In this document: one piece after another, positions 27,656-35,608 of the stretch
How positions within the stretch are numbered: position 1 is the stretch's first letter
Layout of the letters: each line of letters starts with the position of its first letter
Assembly (NCBI RefSeq): GCF_017353515.1
Contig: NZ_JAFMPY010000001.1
Coordinates: forward strand, 310,001-374,000
Origin: Jiella sonneratiae
GTDB taxonomy: Bacteria > Pseudomonadota > Alphaproteobacteria > Rhizobiales > Rhizobiaceae
Length of the DNA stretch: 64,000 nt
Direction: 5' to 3'
Notes under the pieces: model-generated
Databases searched by the model: none
Told to the model about the DNA's origin: nothing
What the model saw: the letters and a program-made list of their open reading frames with translations, nothing else
Translations under genes and position numbers: made by a program

Positions 27656-28807
27656 GTGACCGACCAGATCAGTATGTTCGCAGCGGTGTCCATCCTGACG
27701 GTGGCCCTCGCAGTGTTGTGTGCGCTGATCAACTGCGGATTCCGCCGGAAATCGCTGCTTCTGTGGCTCGCGACGGCCCTTCTCTGTGCCGGGATGGAAG
27801 TCGCGCTGCTGCGGCCCGGCGTCGACAGCTTCCTGCAGGCGGTCGGCGAATCCGTCCTCATGCCCCTCGCCTATTTCTGCGCCGGTCAGGCCGTCCGCTT
27901 CCTCGTCGGACGCCCCCAGGCGGACGTCACCTTCGTCGCGGCGATCGCGACCTTGTCGTCGGTCTCCGTCGTGCTTGCCGGCCTCGGCTTCGAGAACCTC
28001 TACCAGACCCTGCCGTTCAAGGCCGCCGCTGCCCTGGCGCTCGCCGACGGCATCGTCACGCTGGCGGGGAAGAAGGAAAAGGACTCGCTCGATCTCGCGC
28101 TGCTCGTCGCCTATTGCGGCCTCTCCGCGATCTTCCTGCTGCGGCTTCCCGTCTATCCGAGCATCGGCGACGACGTTCCGTCGATCTACGGCTTGCGGCG
28201 CAGCGAGATCGCGGTGGTGCTGCTCGCCCTCGTCACCCTGCTGCTGCCGGCGGTGGCGTTTCTGGTCGTCGCGAAGATCGTCCGCGAGACGATCCTCGGC
28301 TATCGCAGCAAGTCCGAGCGGGACAGCCTGACGAACCTCCTCAACCGCCGGGCGTTCGAACAGGTCGCCGAGGAGATGCGGCACGGCGGCGGCGCCGTGG
28401 TGCTCTGCGACCTCGACCACTTCAAGGCGATCAACGACAGGTTCGGCCATCTCGCCGGCGACGACGTCATCCGCAGCCTGGCGGCGCTGCTGCAGGAGAC
28501 CGGCGGTTCCGCGGCGCGGCTCGGCGGCGAGGAATTCGCCTTGCCGCTGCCGCATGCGAGCGTCGCCGAGGCGGCGGCGATCGCCGATTCCGTCCGCGAG
28601 CGGTTCGCGTCCCTCGGCCACCTGAAGCTCGGCGAAGGCTGCCGGGTGACGGCGAGCTTCGGCGTCGCGGCGTTTCAGCCGCAACGGCCGGTGAACGCCA
28701 CCATCGCCGCCGCGGACCGCGCCCTCTACCGCGCCAAACGCGCCGGCCGGAACCGGGTGGAGGTCGAACTGGGCGACGACGCGTCCGAGACGTGGCGGGC
28801 GGCCTGA
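27656..28807 (+). CDS. Membrane-anchored GGDEF diguanylate cyclase
   Basis: Predicted c-di-GMP synthase of 383 residues. The first 210 residues hold about six membrane helices with no recognised sensor domain; a GGDEF domain follows (about 220-370) with DSLTNLLNRRAFE, CDLDHFKAINDRFGHLAGDDV and the active-site GGEEF at 290-294. The RxxD inhibitory site expected just before GGEEF is ETGG here, so product inhibition is probably absent. Start: GTG at 27656 preceded by GGGGA; an earlier GTG at 27599 falls inside the promoter. Confidence 0.92.
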   Translation: MTDQISMFAAVSILTVALAVLCALINCGFRRKSLLLWLATALLCAGMEVALLRPGVDSFLQAVGESVLMPLAYFCAGQAVRFLVGRPQADVTFVAAIATLSSVSVVLAGLGFENLYQTLPFKAAAALALADGIVTLAGKKEKDSLDLALLVAYCGLSAIFLLRLPVYPSIGDDVPSIYGLRRSEIAVVLLALVTLLLPAVAFLVVAKIVRETILGYRSKSERDSLTNLLNRRAFEQVAEEMRHGGGAVVLCDLDHFKAINDRFGHLAGDDVIRSLAALLQETGGSAARLGGEEFALPLPHASVAEAAAIADSVRERFASLGHLKLGEGCRVTASFGVAAFQPQRPVNATIAAADRALYRAKRAGRNRVEVELGDDASETWRAA

Positions 28808-28918
28808 CGGCACGGCGCCCCGACGCTTCGCCCCACCCCGTCCTTTATCAATGGCCACTGTCGGAGGCTTGCGAGGGGCGCTCGCCGCCGGCGGTACCAG
28901 CGCCAACGCCGCAGAGGA

Positions 28919-29485
28919 TCAGCGGCGGGTGTTGATGCCGAAGCTCTGATAGCCCTGGCCGAGCTTCGGCTTCTTCGACGACAGGATCCGCGAATTGACG
29001 CCGTTCCAGCCGATCTCGCCGGACAGGCGCCCATATTCGATCTTCGGGCAGCGATCCATGATCACCGTGATGCCAGCGGCCTCGGCCCGCGCCGCGGCCG
29101 CGTCGTTGCGCACGGAGAGCTGCATCCACACCACCTTCGGAAGCGGATCGAGCGACAGGGCCGCCTCGACGACGCCCGGCACCGCGTCGGAGGACCGGAA
29201 GATGTCGACCATGTCGACGGGGCGCGGGATCGCGGCAAGGTTCGGATAGACCGTCTGGCCGAGGATCGCCCTGCCGGCAAGGCCGGGATTGACGGGAATG
29301 ACGTCGAAGCCCTTGGCCAGCAGATATTTCAGGACGAAATAGGACGGCCGCACCTCCCTGGCGCTGGCGCCGACCATGGCGATGGTCTTCGTCTCGGAAA
29401 GGATCCGGCTGATCATTGCGTCAGGATAGGCAAGCGGCGCGGCGCCGTTCGCCACGCCGCCGCCGGTCTCGGTCGGGCCGGTCAC
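28919..29485 (-). CDS. CoA-binding domain protein (YccU-like)
   Basis: Small Rossmann-fold CoA-binding protein, 188 residues by my start. The core reads RILSETKTIAMVGASAREVRPSYFVLKYLLAKGFDVIPVNPGLAGRAILGQTVYPNLAAIP, then VDIFRSSDAVPGVVEAAL and CPKIEYGRLSGEIGWNG at the C-terminus. I place the start at the GTG at 29485, which overlaps the crotonase stop (GTGA) and has GGAG 6 bases upstream; an internal ATG at 29416 would cut into the domain. Role unknown; these proteins often sit near acyl-CoA genes, as here. Confidence 0.85.
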   Translation of the reverse strand: MTGPTETGGGVANGAAPLAYPDAMISRILSETKTIAMVGASAREVRPSYFVLKYLLAKGFDVIPVNPGLAGRAILGQTVYPNLAAIPRPVDMVDIFRSSDAVPGVVEAALSLDPLPKVVWMQLSVRNDAAAARAEAAGITVIMDRCPKIEYGRLSGEIGWNGVNSRILSSKKPKLGQGYQSFGINTRR

Positions 29486-30303
29486 TCGTGGCTCCAGTCC
29501 GGCTTGCGCTTGTCGAGAAAGGCGCCGATGCCCTCCTCGGCATCGCGGGCGAGCATGTTCTCGACCATCACACCGGCGGCGTAGTCGTAGGCGGCCGCAA
29601 GCCCCATTTCGGCCTGGGCGTAGAAGGCTTCCTTGCCGATCTTCACCGTCGCCGCCGATTTCGAAGCGATCGTCGTCGCGTATTTGCCGACGATCGTGCC
29701 GAGATATTCCGGCGGCACGACCCGATTGACCAGGCCGAAGTCGCGCGCCGTGCGCGCATCGATCCGCTCGCCGGTGAGCAGCATCTCCATCGCGTGCTTG
29801 CGGGTGAGATTGCGCGACAGCGCCACCATCGGCGTCGAGCAGAACAGGCCGATATTGACCCCCGGCGTCTGGAACTGCGAATCCTCCGAGGCGATGGCGA
29901 GGTCGCATGAGGCGACGAGCTGGCAGCCGGCGGCGGTCGCCAGCCCGTTCACCTCGGCGATGACCGGACAGCGGTGCCGGACGATCGCCTGCATCAGCGC
30001 CGAACACTGGCGCATCGTCGTCTCGAAGAAGGCCCGGCCGCGGTCCTCGTCCGACCGATGGGCGGTGAGTTCCTTCAGATCGTGCCCGGCCGAAAACACC
30101 TTGCCATGGGCGGCAAGCACGACGACCCGGCACTCCCTGTCGTCGGCCGCCTCTTCGAGCGCCGCCGCAAGCGCCGCCATCGTCGCGATCGACAGGGCGT
30201 TGGCCGGCGGATTGGACAGGGCGATGCGGGTGATGCCCGGCGCCTTCTGCACCTCGATCGGGTGCGGCAGCGTGTCTGGCTTCATTTCGAGGATCTCGGC
30301 CAT
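29482..30303 (-). CDS. Enoyl-CoA hydratase/isomerase family protein (ECHDC3-like)
   Basis: Crotonase-fold enzyme of 273 residues acting on acyl-CoA thioesters. The oxyanion-hole segments are visible: VFSAGHDLKEL and EVNGLATAAGCQLVASCDLAIASEDSQF. The catalytic-Glu region reads TPGVNIGLFCSTPMVALSRNL, which matches the ECHDC3-like subgroup where the usual hydratase glutamates are not conserved, so a hydratase reaction should not be assumed. Coupled to the CoA-binding gene downstream and divergent from the thioesterase gene. Confidence 0.88.
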   Translation of the reverse strand: MAEILEMKPDTLPHPIEVQKAPGITRIALSNPPANALSIATMAALAAALEEAADDRECRVVVLAAHGKVFSAGHDLKELTAHRSDEDRGRAFFETTMRQCSALMQAIVRHRCPVIAEVNGLATAAGCQLVASCDLAIASEDSQFQTPGVNIGLFCSTPMVALSRNLTRKHAMEMLLTGERIDARTARDFGLVNRVVPPEYLGTIVGKYATTIASKSAATVKIGKEAFYAQAEMGLAAAYDYAAGVMVENMLARDAEEGIGAFLDKRKPDWSHE

Positions 30304-30546
30304 GCGACTTTCAGCTTCGGGTCGGGAGACGGAACGGGATCGCGACGGTGCCGGCGGATCATGGAGCCCGCCCGCGACGGGAGACCCGGACGGCCACGGA
30401 ACGCCAAGCGTCGTCGGGCGCGCTCATCATCGACGCCATCCGCACGTCCTCCTTGCCGCCGCCTTCGGTTCCATGGTCTGAACATAGTCGGGAGAGCCGC
30501 CTGCGCCAATGCTTCGCGACGGCGGCGGGGAACGGGAGAATGCGCC

Positions 30547-31044
30547 ATGCAACCGGTCATGACGGTCGAGGCCCTGCGGGAATTCCTCCGCGACGGGTTC
30601 CCGCAGGTGATGGGGCCGGACAGCGGCTTTTCCGTCGACAGGGTCGGCGAGGGCTTCGTGGTGATGAAGCTCCTTGCCGCCGAACGCCATCTGCGGCCAG
30701 GCGGCACGGTTTCCGGGCCGACGCTGTTCACCCTCGCCGACGTCGCCGCCTATGTCGCGATCCTCGCCCATATCGGGCCGGTGGCGCTCGCGGTGACCAC
30801 CAACATGTCGATCAACTTCCTCATCAAGCCGCCGCCGGGAACGCTCGTCGCCAAGGCCTCGATCCTCAAGCTCGGAAAACGCCTCGCCGTCTGCGAGGTG
30901 GCGATCGCCGGCGAAGACGACGGCACCACCGTCTGCCACGCGGTCGCGACCTATTCGATCCCGCCTAGTGGATCGAATTTGACATTTGAGTCCCGATCGG
31001 GTGAGGCGTCGTATCAAGTGTCAAATTCAAAAAATCCACTATAA
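30547..31044 (+). CDS. PaaI-like hotdog thioesterase with repeat-derived C-terminus
   Basis: Acyl-CoA thioesterase of the PaaI group, 165 residues. The hotdog core is complete: HLRPGGTVSGPTLFTLADVAAYVAILAHIG, then AVTTNMSINFLIKPPPGTLVAKASILKLGKRLAVCEVAIAGEDDGTTVCHAVATYSIPP. Usual family members end about here. The last 25 or so residues, from Ser at the PPS junction, are translated from the palindromic element at 30966-31041 and have the odd composition SGSNLTFESRSGEAS..., and the stop codon lies just beyond it. ATG at 30547 after GGGAGAATGCGCC. The tail probably does not disturb the fold but may affect stability. Confidence 0.85.
   Translation: MQPVMTVEALREFLRDGFPQVMGPDSGFSVDRVGEGFVVMKLLAAERHLRPGGTVSGPTLFTLADVAAYVAILAHIGPVALAVTTNMSINFLIKPPPGTLVAKASILKLGKRLAVCEVAIAGEDDGTTVCHAVATYSIPPSGSNLTFESRSGEASYQVSNSKNPL
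30966..31041. repeat. 76-bp palindromic element with TA ends (MITE-like)
   Basis: Imperfect terminal inverted repeats of about 24-28 bp: left arm TAGTGGATCGAATTTGACAT (30966-30985, continuing TTGA) and right arm, read on the minus strand from 31041, TAGTGGATTTTTTGAATTTG followed by ACACTTGA. They differ by a short insertion and one base. The centre holds a perfect CCCGATCGGG palindrome (30992-31001). The element is AT-richer than its surroundings, begins TA and ends TA, and covers the last codons of the thioesterase gene. It looks like a non-autonomous mobile or REP-type unit; no transposase is nearby. Confidence 0.7.
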
Positions 31045-31059
31045 TCAAAAAGTTGGCTC

Positions 31060-31129
31060 GTGGTCTTTCGATTCCGACATTTGCTGCGCGGTCTCCACAG
31101 GTCGGTGCCAAATGTCGGAACCAGACCAC
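31060..31129. repeat. 70-bp palindromic element related to its neighbour
   Basis: Arms GTGGTCT...TTCCGACATTTG (31060-31083) and, inverted, CAAATGTCGGAA..AGACCAC (31109-31129). The arm motif GTGG-(T)-N-GACATTTG resembles the arms of the 76-bp element 18 bases upstream, so the two are probably members of one repeat family inserted side by side. Confidence 0.6.
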
Positions 31130-31237
31130 TGGCTGAGCCCGCCGCCGGGGACGGGAATTTGTGCGGTATTATGATACCGTCTCCGCCTATCCCCTGCATT
31201 ACAGGGATCACCGGGGCGGCTTGCGACGCTTTCGGCG

Positions 31238-31266
31238 TTGACAGCCAGCCGTTCCGTCCTTATGCA
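31238..31266 (+). promoter_or_regulatory. Promoter of rplM-rpsI
   Basis: Consensus TTGACA (31238-31243), 17-base spacer, TATGCA (31261-31266), giving a leader of about 85 bases before the rplM ATG. A strong promoter is expected for ribosomal-protein genes. Confidence 0.7.
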
Positions 31267-31358
31267 GACGCCCACGAAGAGCGGCCGCCGGCCGCCCTTT
31301 TCGTATGGCGGCCCGCGATGGCTTGCCTCGAAACCAGAACAACATCCAGGGGCAACCC

Positions 31359-31823
31359 ATGAAGACCTTCTCGCAGAAGACCGAGACGGTGGAGAAGAAG
31401 TGGATCCTGATCGACGCCCAAGGGCTCGTCGTCGGCCGCCTCGCCTCCCTCGTCGCGCTTCGCCTCCGGGGCAAGCACAAGGCCACCTTCACCCCGCATG
31501 TCGACGACGGCGACAACATCATCATCGTCAATGCCGACAAGGTGGTCCTGACCGGCAAGAAGTACTGGAACAAGACCTACTACTGGCACACCGGCTATGC
31601 CGGCGGCATCAAGGAGCGCAAGGCGCGCGAGATCCTCGAGGGGCGCTTTCCCGAGCGCGTCGTCGAGAAGGCCGTCGAGCGCATGCTGCCCCGCGGCCCG
31701 CTCGGCCGTCGCCAGCTGAAGAACCTCCGCGTCTATGCCGGGCCCGAGCATCCGCACCAGGCGCAGAACCCCGAGGCGCTCGATGTCCGTGCGCTGAACT
31801 CCAAGAATGCGAGGGCCGCATAA
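31359..31823 (+). CDS. rplM: 50S ribosomal protein L13
   Basis: Large-subunit ribosomal protein, 154 residues, normal length. Characteristic segments: [29 protein letters not shown], the [35 protein letters not shown] region and [31 protein letters not shown] at 31359 after AGGGG. Its TAA overlaps the rpsI ATG by one base. Confidence 0.98.
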   Translation: MKTFSQKTETVEKKWILIDAQGLVVGRLASLVALRLRGKHKATFTPHVDDGDNIIIVNADKVVLTGKKYWNKTYYWHTGYAGGIKERKAREILEGRFPERVVEKAVERMLPRGPLGRRQLKNLRVYAGPEHPHQAQNPEALDVRALNSKNARAA

Positions 31824-32305
31824 TGTCCCAGCTCTCTTCCCTCGAAGAACTCGGCTCGGCCGCGAACGTCCCCGCTCCGCAGCCCGACGCTCCGGTCCAC
31901 GTCCAGAAGCTCGACAAGTACGGGCGCGCCTATGCCACCGGCAAGCGCAAGGACGCCGTCGCCCGCGTCTGGGTGAAGCCCGGCTCCGGCAAGATCGTCG
32001 TCAACGACAAGGACTACACGGCCTATTTCGCCCGTCCGGTCCTGCAGATGGTGCTGCGCCAGCCGATCGTCGCGACCAGCCGCGACGGCCAGTTCGACAT
32101 CATCGCGACCGTCACCGGCGGCGGCCTCTCCGGCCAGGCCGGCGCGGTGCGCCACGGCATCTCCAAGGCGCTGACCTATTACGAGCCGGCGCTGCGCGCG
32201 ATCCTGAAGAAGGGCGGCTTCCTCACCCGCGATTCGCGGACCGTGGAGCGCAAGAAGTACGGCAAGGCGAAGGCCCGCCGCTCCTTCCAGTTCTCCAAGC
32301 GCTGA
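31823..32305 (+). CDS. rpsI: 30S ribosomal protein S9
   Basis: Small-subunit ribosomal protein, 160 residues. The conserved body runs from [26 protein letters not shown] to the invariant C-terminus [18 protein letters not shown], whose last Arg reaches the P-site tRNA. The N-terminal 30 residues are the acidic/Pro-Ala extension common in alphaproteobacteria. Translationally coupled to rplM (TAATG). Confidence 0.98.
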   Translation: MSQLSSLEELGSAANVPAPQPDAPVHVQKLDKYGRAYATGKRKDAVARVWVKPGSGKIVVNDKDYTAYFARPVLQMVLRQPIVATSRDGQFDIIATVTGGGLSGQAGAVRHGISKALTYYEPALRAILKKGGFLTRDSRTVERKKYGKAKARRSFQFSKR

Positions 32306-32339
32306 TCCGCCATCACCCGATCCCGAATGGGTACTCGAT

Positions 32340-32372
32340 GGCCGCGGACGTTTCGTCCGCGGCCGTTTTTTT
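32340..32372 (+). terminator. Intrinsic terminator after rpsI
   Basis: An 11-bp perfect GC-rich stem (GGCCGCGGACG / CGTCCGCGGCC) with a TTT loop at 32340-32364, followed by GTTTTTTT. It closes the rplM-rpsI operon. Confidence 0.9.
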
Positions 32373-32523
32373 GGCGTGCGCCGCACCGACGTGCCGGCTC
32401 GCTCAGCGGTCGCCGCGAGGCTTGACCTCACAGGCGCGTGATCCGCCCGCTCGAATGCGAAACGTCATCTTCCCGCCGTCCGAATCTGGCACATATCGCC
32501 TGCCATCAACGAGGACGATGACG

Positions 32524-32736
32524 ATGGTTTCGTTAGCCAATTCAGAACCTTTCGAAAGTTTCTTCGACCATGTCGAACGGCCGGCCGGCGCGCGGCCCGG
32601 CCTGTCGGAGGACTGCATGACCGGCGAGCCGACGCTGGAGGAACTTCTCGCCGAGCCGATCGCCCGGCTGCTGATGGCGCGCGACAGGGTCGATCCCGAT
32701 CTCCTTGAGGAACTCGTCCGCCGCCGGTTCGCCTGA
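32524..32736 (+). CDS. Conserved small protein, unknown function
   Basis: An acidic protein of 70 residues: an N-terminal SEPFESFFDHVER segment and a C-terminal helix GEPTLEELLAEPIARLLMARDRVDPDLLEELVRRR. The C-terminal pattern is familiar from small unannotated rhizobial proteins, but I know no function. ATG at 32524 with GAGG 9 bases upstream (an ATG two codons earlier is too close to it). It has its own terminator downstream. Confidence 0.65.
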   Translation: MVSLANSEPFESFFDHVERPAGARPGLSEDCMTGEPTLEELLAEPIARLLMARDRVDPDLLEELVRRRFA

Positions 32737-32849
32737 CGGCCGCAGGCAAGTCGCCGCAAGGACCGCGCAGCACCGGTCCGGCCGCTTGCCTTCTTCCCGC
32801 CGGCGGCCCGGCGGCGCAGGTGGGAACGCTGCTCCCGAAACGACGAGAT

Positions 32850-32885
32850 CCGGCGCGGAGGCGATCCGCGCCGGGTCTTTATTTT
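32850..32885 (+). terminator. Probable intrinsic terminator after the 70-residue protein
   Basis: A 10-bp stem CCGGCGCGGA / TCCGCGCCGG (32850-32874, loop GGCGA), followed by GTCTTTATTTTG. The T-rich side is on the plus strand, so it serves the small gene at 32524 and not the convergent chemoreceptor. Confidence 0.7.
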
Positions 32886-32949
32886 GTTGGCTCCCTCGAC
32901 AGTTCGGCCGATCGAGGGCGGTCGGCGGCGGGCGCAGCCGCCGCGCCGC

Positions 32950-34923
32950 TCAGAATTCCTGCCAGTCGGCGTCCTCGCTCGCCTCGGCCACCGGCTTCAG
33001 CGCAGCGTTTCCGACCGACTGCAGCCGGGGCGTGGAGGCGGGCTTCGGCTTGCGCGGCGATGTCGCGACGGCTGCCCGGCGGGGCGCAGAGGCGAGTTCG
33101 AACTGGCCGATCAGCCGGGCCAGTTCGTCGGCCTCGCTCAACAGATGGTTGGCGGCCGCCGTCGATTCCTCGACCATCGCTGCGTTCTGCTGGGTCATCT
33201 GGTCCATGTTGGTGACGGCGGTGTTGACCTCGGAAAGGCTCGCGGCCTGCTCCTCGGACGAGGCGGCGATCTCACGGACGATGCCGTTGATCGTCGCGAC
33301 GTGGTCGGCGATCGCCTTCAGGGACTTGCCGGCTTCGCCGACGAGGTGGACACCGTCCGCCACCTGATCCGCCGAACGGCCGATGAGCGCCTTGATCTCC
33401 TTGGCCGCTTCCGCCGAGCGCTGGGCGAGCGCACGGACTTCCTGGGCGACCACGGCGAAACCCTTGCCGGCTTCGCCCGCCCGGGCGGCCTCGACGCCGG
33501 CATTCAGCGCCAGGAGGTTGGTCTGGAAGGCGATCTCGTCGATGACGCCGATGATCTGCGAGATCTGCTGCGACGAATTCTCGATGTTGCCCATCGCGGC
33601 GATCGCCCCGTCGACGACGCTGCCGGACTGTTCGGCCTCCTGCTTCGCCCGGGCGACGGCGTTGCGTGCATTGCCGACGCTTTCGGCCGTGCGCCGGATG
33701 CCGTCCGTCACCTCGCCGAGCGCTGCCGCGGTCTCCTCGAGGCTCGCCGCCTGCTGTTCGGTGCGTCGCGACAGGTCGTCGGTCGCCTGGAACATTTCGC
33801 GCGAGCCGACGCGGATCTGTTCGCCGCCGAGCGAGATCGTCGCCATCGTCCGGTCGAGCGTCGCGACGGCCGAGTTGAAATCGGCCTTGAGGCCCTCGTA
33901 GGCGGCCGGGAACGCCGCCTCGATCCGGTAGGCCAGCCGGCCGGCCGAAACCGCCGAGAGCCCCTGCCCGATCTCCGCGACGACCATCGCCTGTTCCCGG
34001 GCGGTCACGGCCTGGAACTTCGCGGCGCGGTCGCGCTCGGCATCGGCCTCGTCGCGGCGGGCATTGGCCTCGCTTTCGAGCCGTGCCTTCTCTTCGGCGG
34101 CGCGCTTGAAGGCCTGGAAAGCGCGTGCGAGATCGCCGACCTCGTCACGGCGCCCGGCCTCGCTGAGATCGTCCACTCGCTCGCCGCGGGCGAGCCGGTC
34201 GAGGGCGTCGGTGACGTGGTCGAGCGGCGCCATCAGGCGGCGGCGCGTGAACAGGATGAGCGCGAGGCCGGCCACGATCGTCATCAAGCCCATGGCGATC
34301 GACAGCGCGGAGGCGACGTCGGCCTTCGCCGCTGCGTCGGCCGCGACGTCGTTCTGCTGGGAGGCGAGCCTTTCGAGGAGGGTGTCGATGCTGGCCTCCG
34401 ACTTGTCGACCGCCTCGCCGAGGCGCTGCGCCGTGGCGTCGAAGTCGCCCATCAACAGGTTTCCGCCGGCCGGACCTTCGGCGACATAGGCCTGCGCCAT
34501 CCTCTGGCCGAGGGCGTAGAAGGGCGGGAACGCCTCCTTGAGTTCGTCGAGGGTCGCCAGCGTCTCCTTGGCGTCGAGGCTGACCGCCAGATCGCGGGCA
34601 GCGGCGAGATTGCCGGCGAAGGACTCGGCATGTTCCTTGGCCAGATCGAAACCATCGGACAGACCGTCGAGGGCGCGCGTCGCGGAGACGTCGGTCAGGA
34701 ACTGCTGCACCTGGACGACGTCGATCTGGATCTTCTTCTGCAGGACCGCGAGGTCGAGAGACTTGCGTGCGAATGCGAGTTCCGAAGCCGTCGTCTCCTG
34801 CAGGAGGGCGGTGTTCGCTTCATGCATCCGGTCGACGACGATTTCGCCGCAGAGGATTGCGGCGATCGCCGAAACGATGGCGATCGAGATGGTCTTCTGA
34901 AGGCGCTTCGATCTGGCGCTCAT
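32950..34923 (-). CDS. Methyl-accepting chemotaxis protein
   Basis: Membrane chemoreceptor of 657 residues. First helix at about 11-29, a mainly helical periplasmic sensing region to about 205, second helix near 210-226 ([20 protein letters not shown]), HAMP ([28 protein letters not shown]), a second HAMP-like segment near 310-365 and the signalling hairpin with the conserved tip [54 protein letters not shown]. It ends DADWQEF, a tether pentapeptide of the kind bound by CheR/CheB. No che genes are adjacent; ligand unknown. Confidence 0.95.
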   Translation of the reverse strand: MSARSKRLQKTISIAIVSAIAAILCGEIVVDRMHEANTALLQETTASELAFARKSLDLAVLQKKIQIDVVQVQQFLTDVSATRALDGLSDGFDLAKEHAESFAGNLAAARDLAVSLDAKETLATLDELKEAFPPFYALGQRMAQAYVAEGPAGGNLLMGDFDATAQRLGEAVDKSEASIDTLLERLASQQNDVAADAAAKADVASALSIAMGLMTIVAGLALILFTRRRLMAPLDHVTDALDRLARGERVDDLSEAGRRDEVGDLARAFQAFKRAAEEKARLESEANARRDEADAERDRAAKFQAVTAREQAMVVAEIGQGLSAVSAGRLAYRIEAAFPAAYEGLKADFNSAVATLDRTMATISLGGEQIRVGSREMFQATDDLSRRTEQQAASLEETAAALGEVTDGIRRTAESVGNARNAVARAKQEAEQSGSVVDGAIAAMGNIENSSQQISQIIGVIDEIAFQTNLLALNAGVEAARAGEAGKGFAVVAQEVRALAQRSAEAAKEIKALIGRSADQVADGVHLVGEAGKSLKAIADHVATINGIVREIAASSEEQAASLSEVNTAVTNMDQMTQQNAAMVEESTAAANHLLSEADELARLIGQFELASAPRRAAVATSPRKPKPASTPRLQSVGNAALKPVAEASEDADWQEF

Positions 34924-35234
34924 GCGTCGTCCCTCGTCCCTTTGGCGAAACAGAAATTCAAGGCCCCACTACATCCGAAGCCTTACCCGGATTTTACTTG
35001 CATTCAGTCCAACTTTAACCAACCCAATAAATGGTTTGGATTTAAGATTTGGTATCGTTAGCAATAATTGCATTGACGTAAAGTACGCGCGATTTATAAG
35101 CAGAAGTTACATTGCGGCGCCGGTGTTGCGGGAGGTGGTGGAACGAAGCCCCGGGCCGCTGGTTAGCGCTCGAGGCGCCGGGCCGGAGGAAAGCTCCGGA
35201 AGGGCGACAACCAGCGGCAAGGAAGGACCGGACG
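34924..35234. other. AT-rich divergent intergenic region, 311 bp
   Basis: Shared upstream region of the chemoreceptor (minus) and the 72-residue protein (plus). About 34980-35110 is markedly AT-richer than the rest of the window, as expected of promoter DNA. A clear plus-strand promoter lies within it (35072-35099); I could not settle the chemoreceptor promoter. Confidence 0.5.
35072..35099 (+). promoter_or_regulatory. Promoter of the 72-residue protein gene
   Basis: TTGACG followed by a 16-base spacer and TATAAG, close to sigma-70 consensus. It gives a transcript with a leader of about 130 bases before the ATG at 35235. Confidence 0.6.
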
Positions 35235-35453
35235 ATGAGCAACGCGCCGGACAAATTCGACAACCAGCAGAATCGCGCCGACGAACAGGACCGCGATCAG
35301 GACATGAGCTACCGCCAGAACGCTCCGAAGGCGCGGCCGAGCGAGGACAACCCCTTCGACCGCCCCGGCAGCGTCGATCGGCTGGGCGGAGAAGCCGAGC
35401 GCCGGCCGGCCGAGAGCGTTGCGGCCGACGAAGACGAAAATCCCCGCAATTAG
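35235..35453 (+). CDS. Small hydrophilic, probably disordered protein
   Basis: A 72-residue protein made almost wholly of charged and polar residues plus Pro (FDNQQNRADEQDRDQDMSYRQNAP..., ending DEDENPRN), with no hydrophobic core and no Cys. It has a good ribosome site (AAGGA) and its own strong promoter, so it looks real. Such hydrophilic small proteins are often stress-induced protectants; I have no family assignment. Confidence 0.6.
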   Translation: MSNAPDKFDNQQNRADEQDRDQDMSYRQNAPKARPSEDNPFDRPGSVDRLGGEAERRPAESVAADEDENPRN

Positions 35454-35608
35454 CCCCCCTGGCCAGACTGAAATACGAGAAACCGGGGCCGGACGCGCGA
35501 TGTCGCGTCCGGCCCTATTCCGTCATGGCGGCCGTTTCTTACCGGCCGCCCGCGCGGCCGAACAGCCGGACGCTCGCATCCGGCCGCCGATCGCCCTAAG
35601 CTCTGCGC

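Larger units (their letters stand above)
31045..31358 (+). other. Thioesterase-rplM intergenic region, 314 bp
   Basis: Contains a second palindromic unit (31060-31129) and the rplM promoter (31238-31266). The stretch 31130-31237 shows nothing else I can name, apart from a small GTATTATGATAC palindrome near 31165-31178. Confidence 0.5.
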
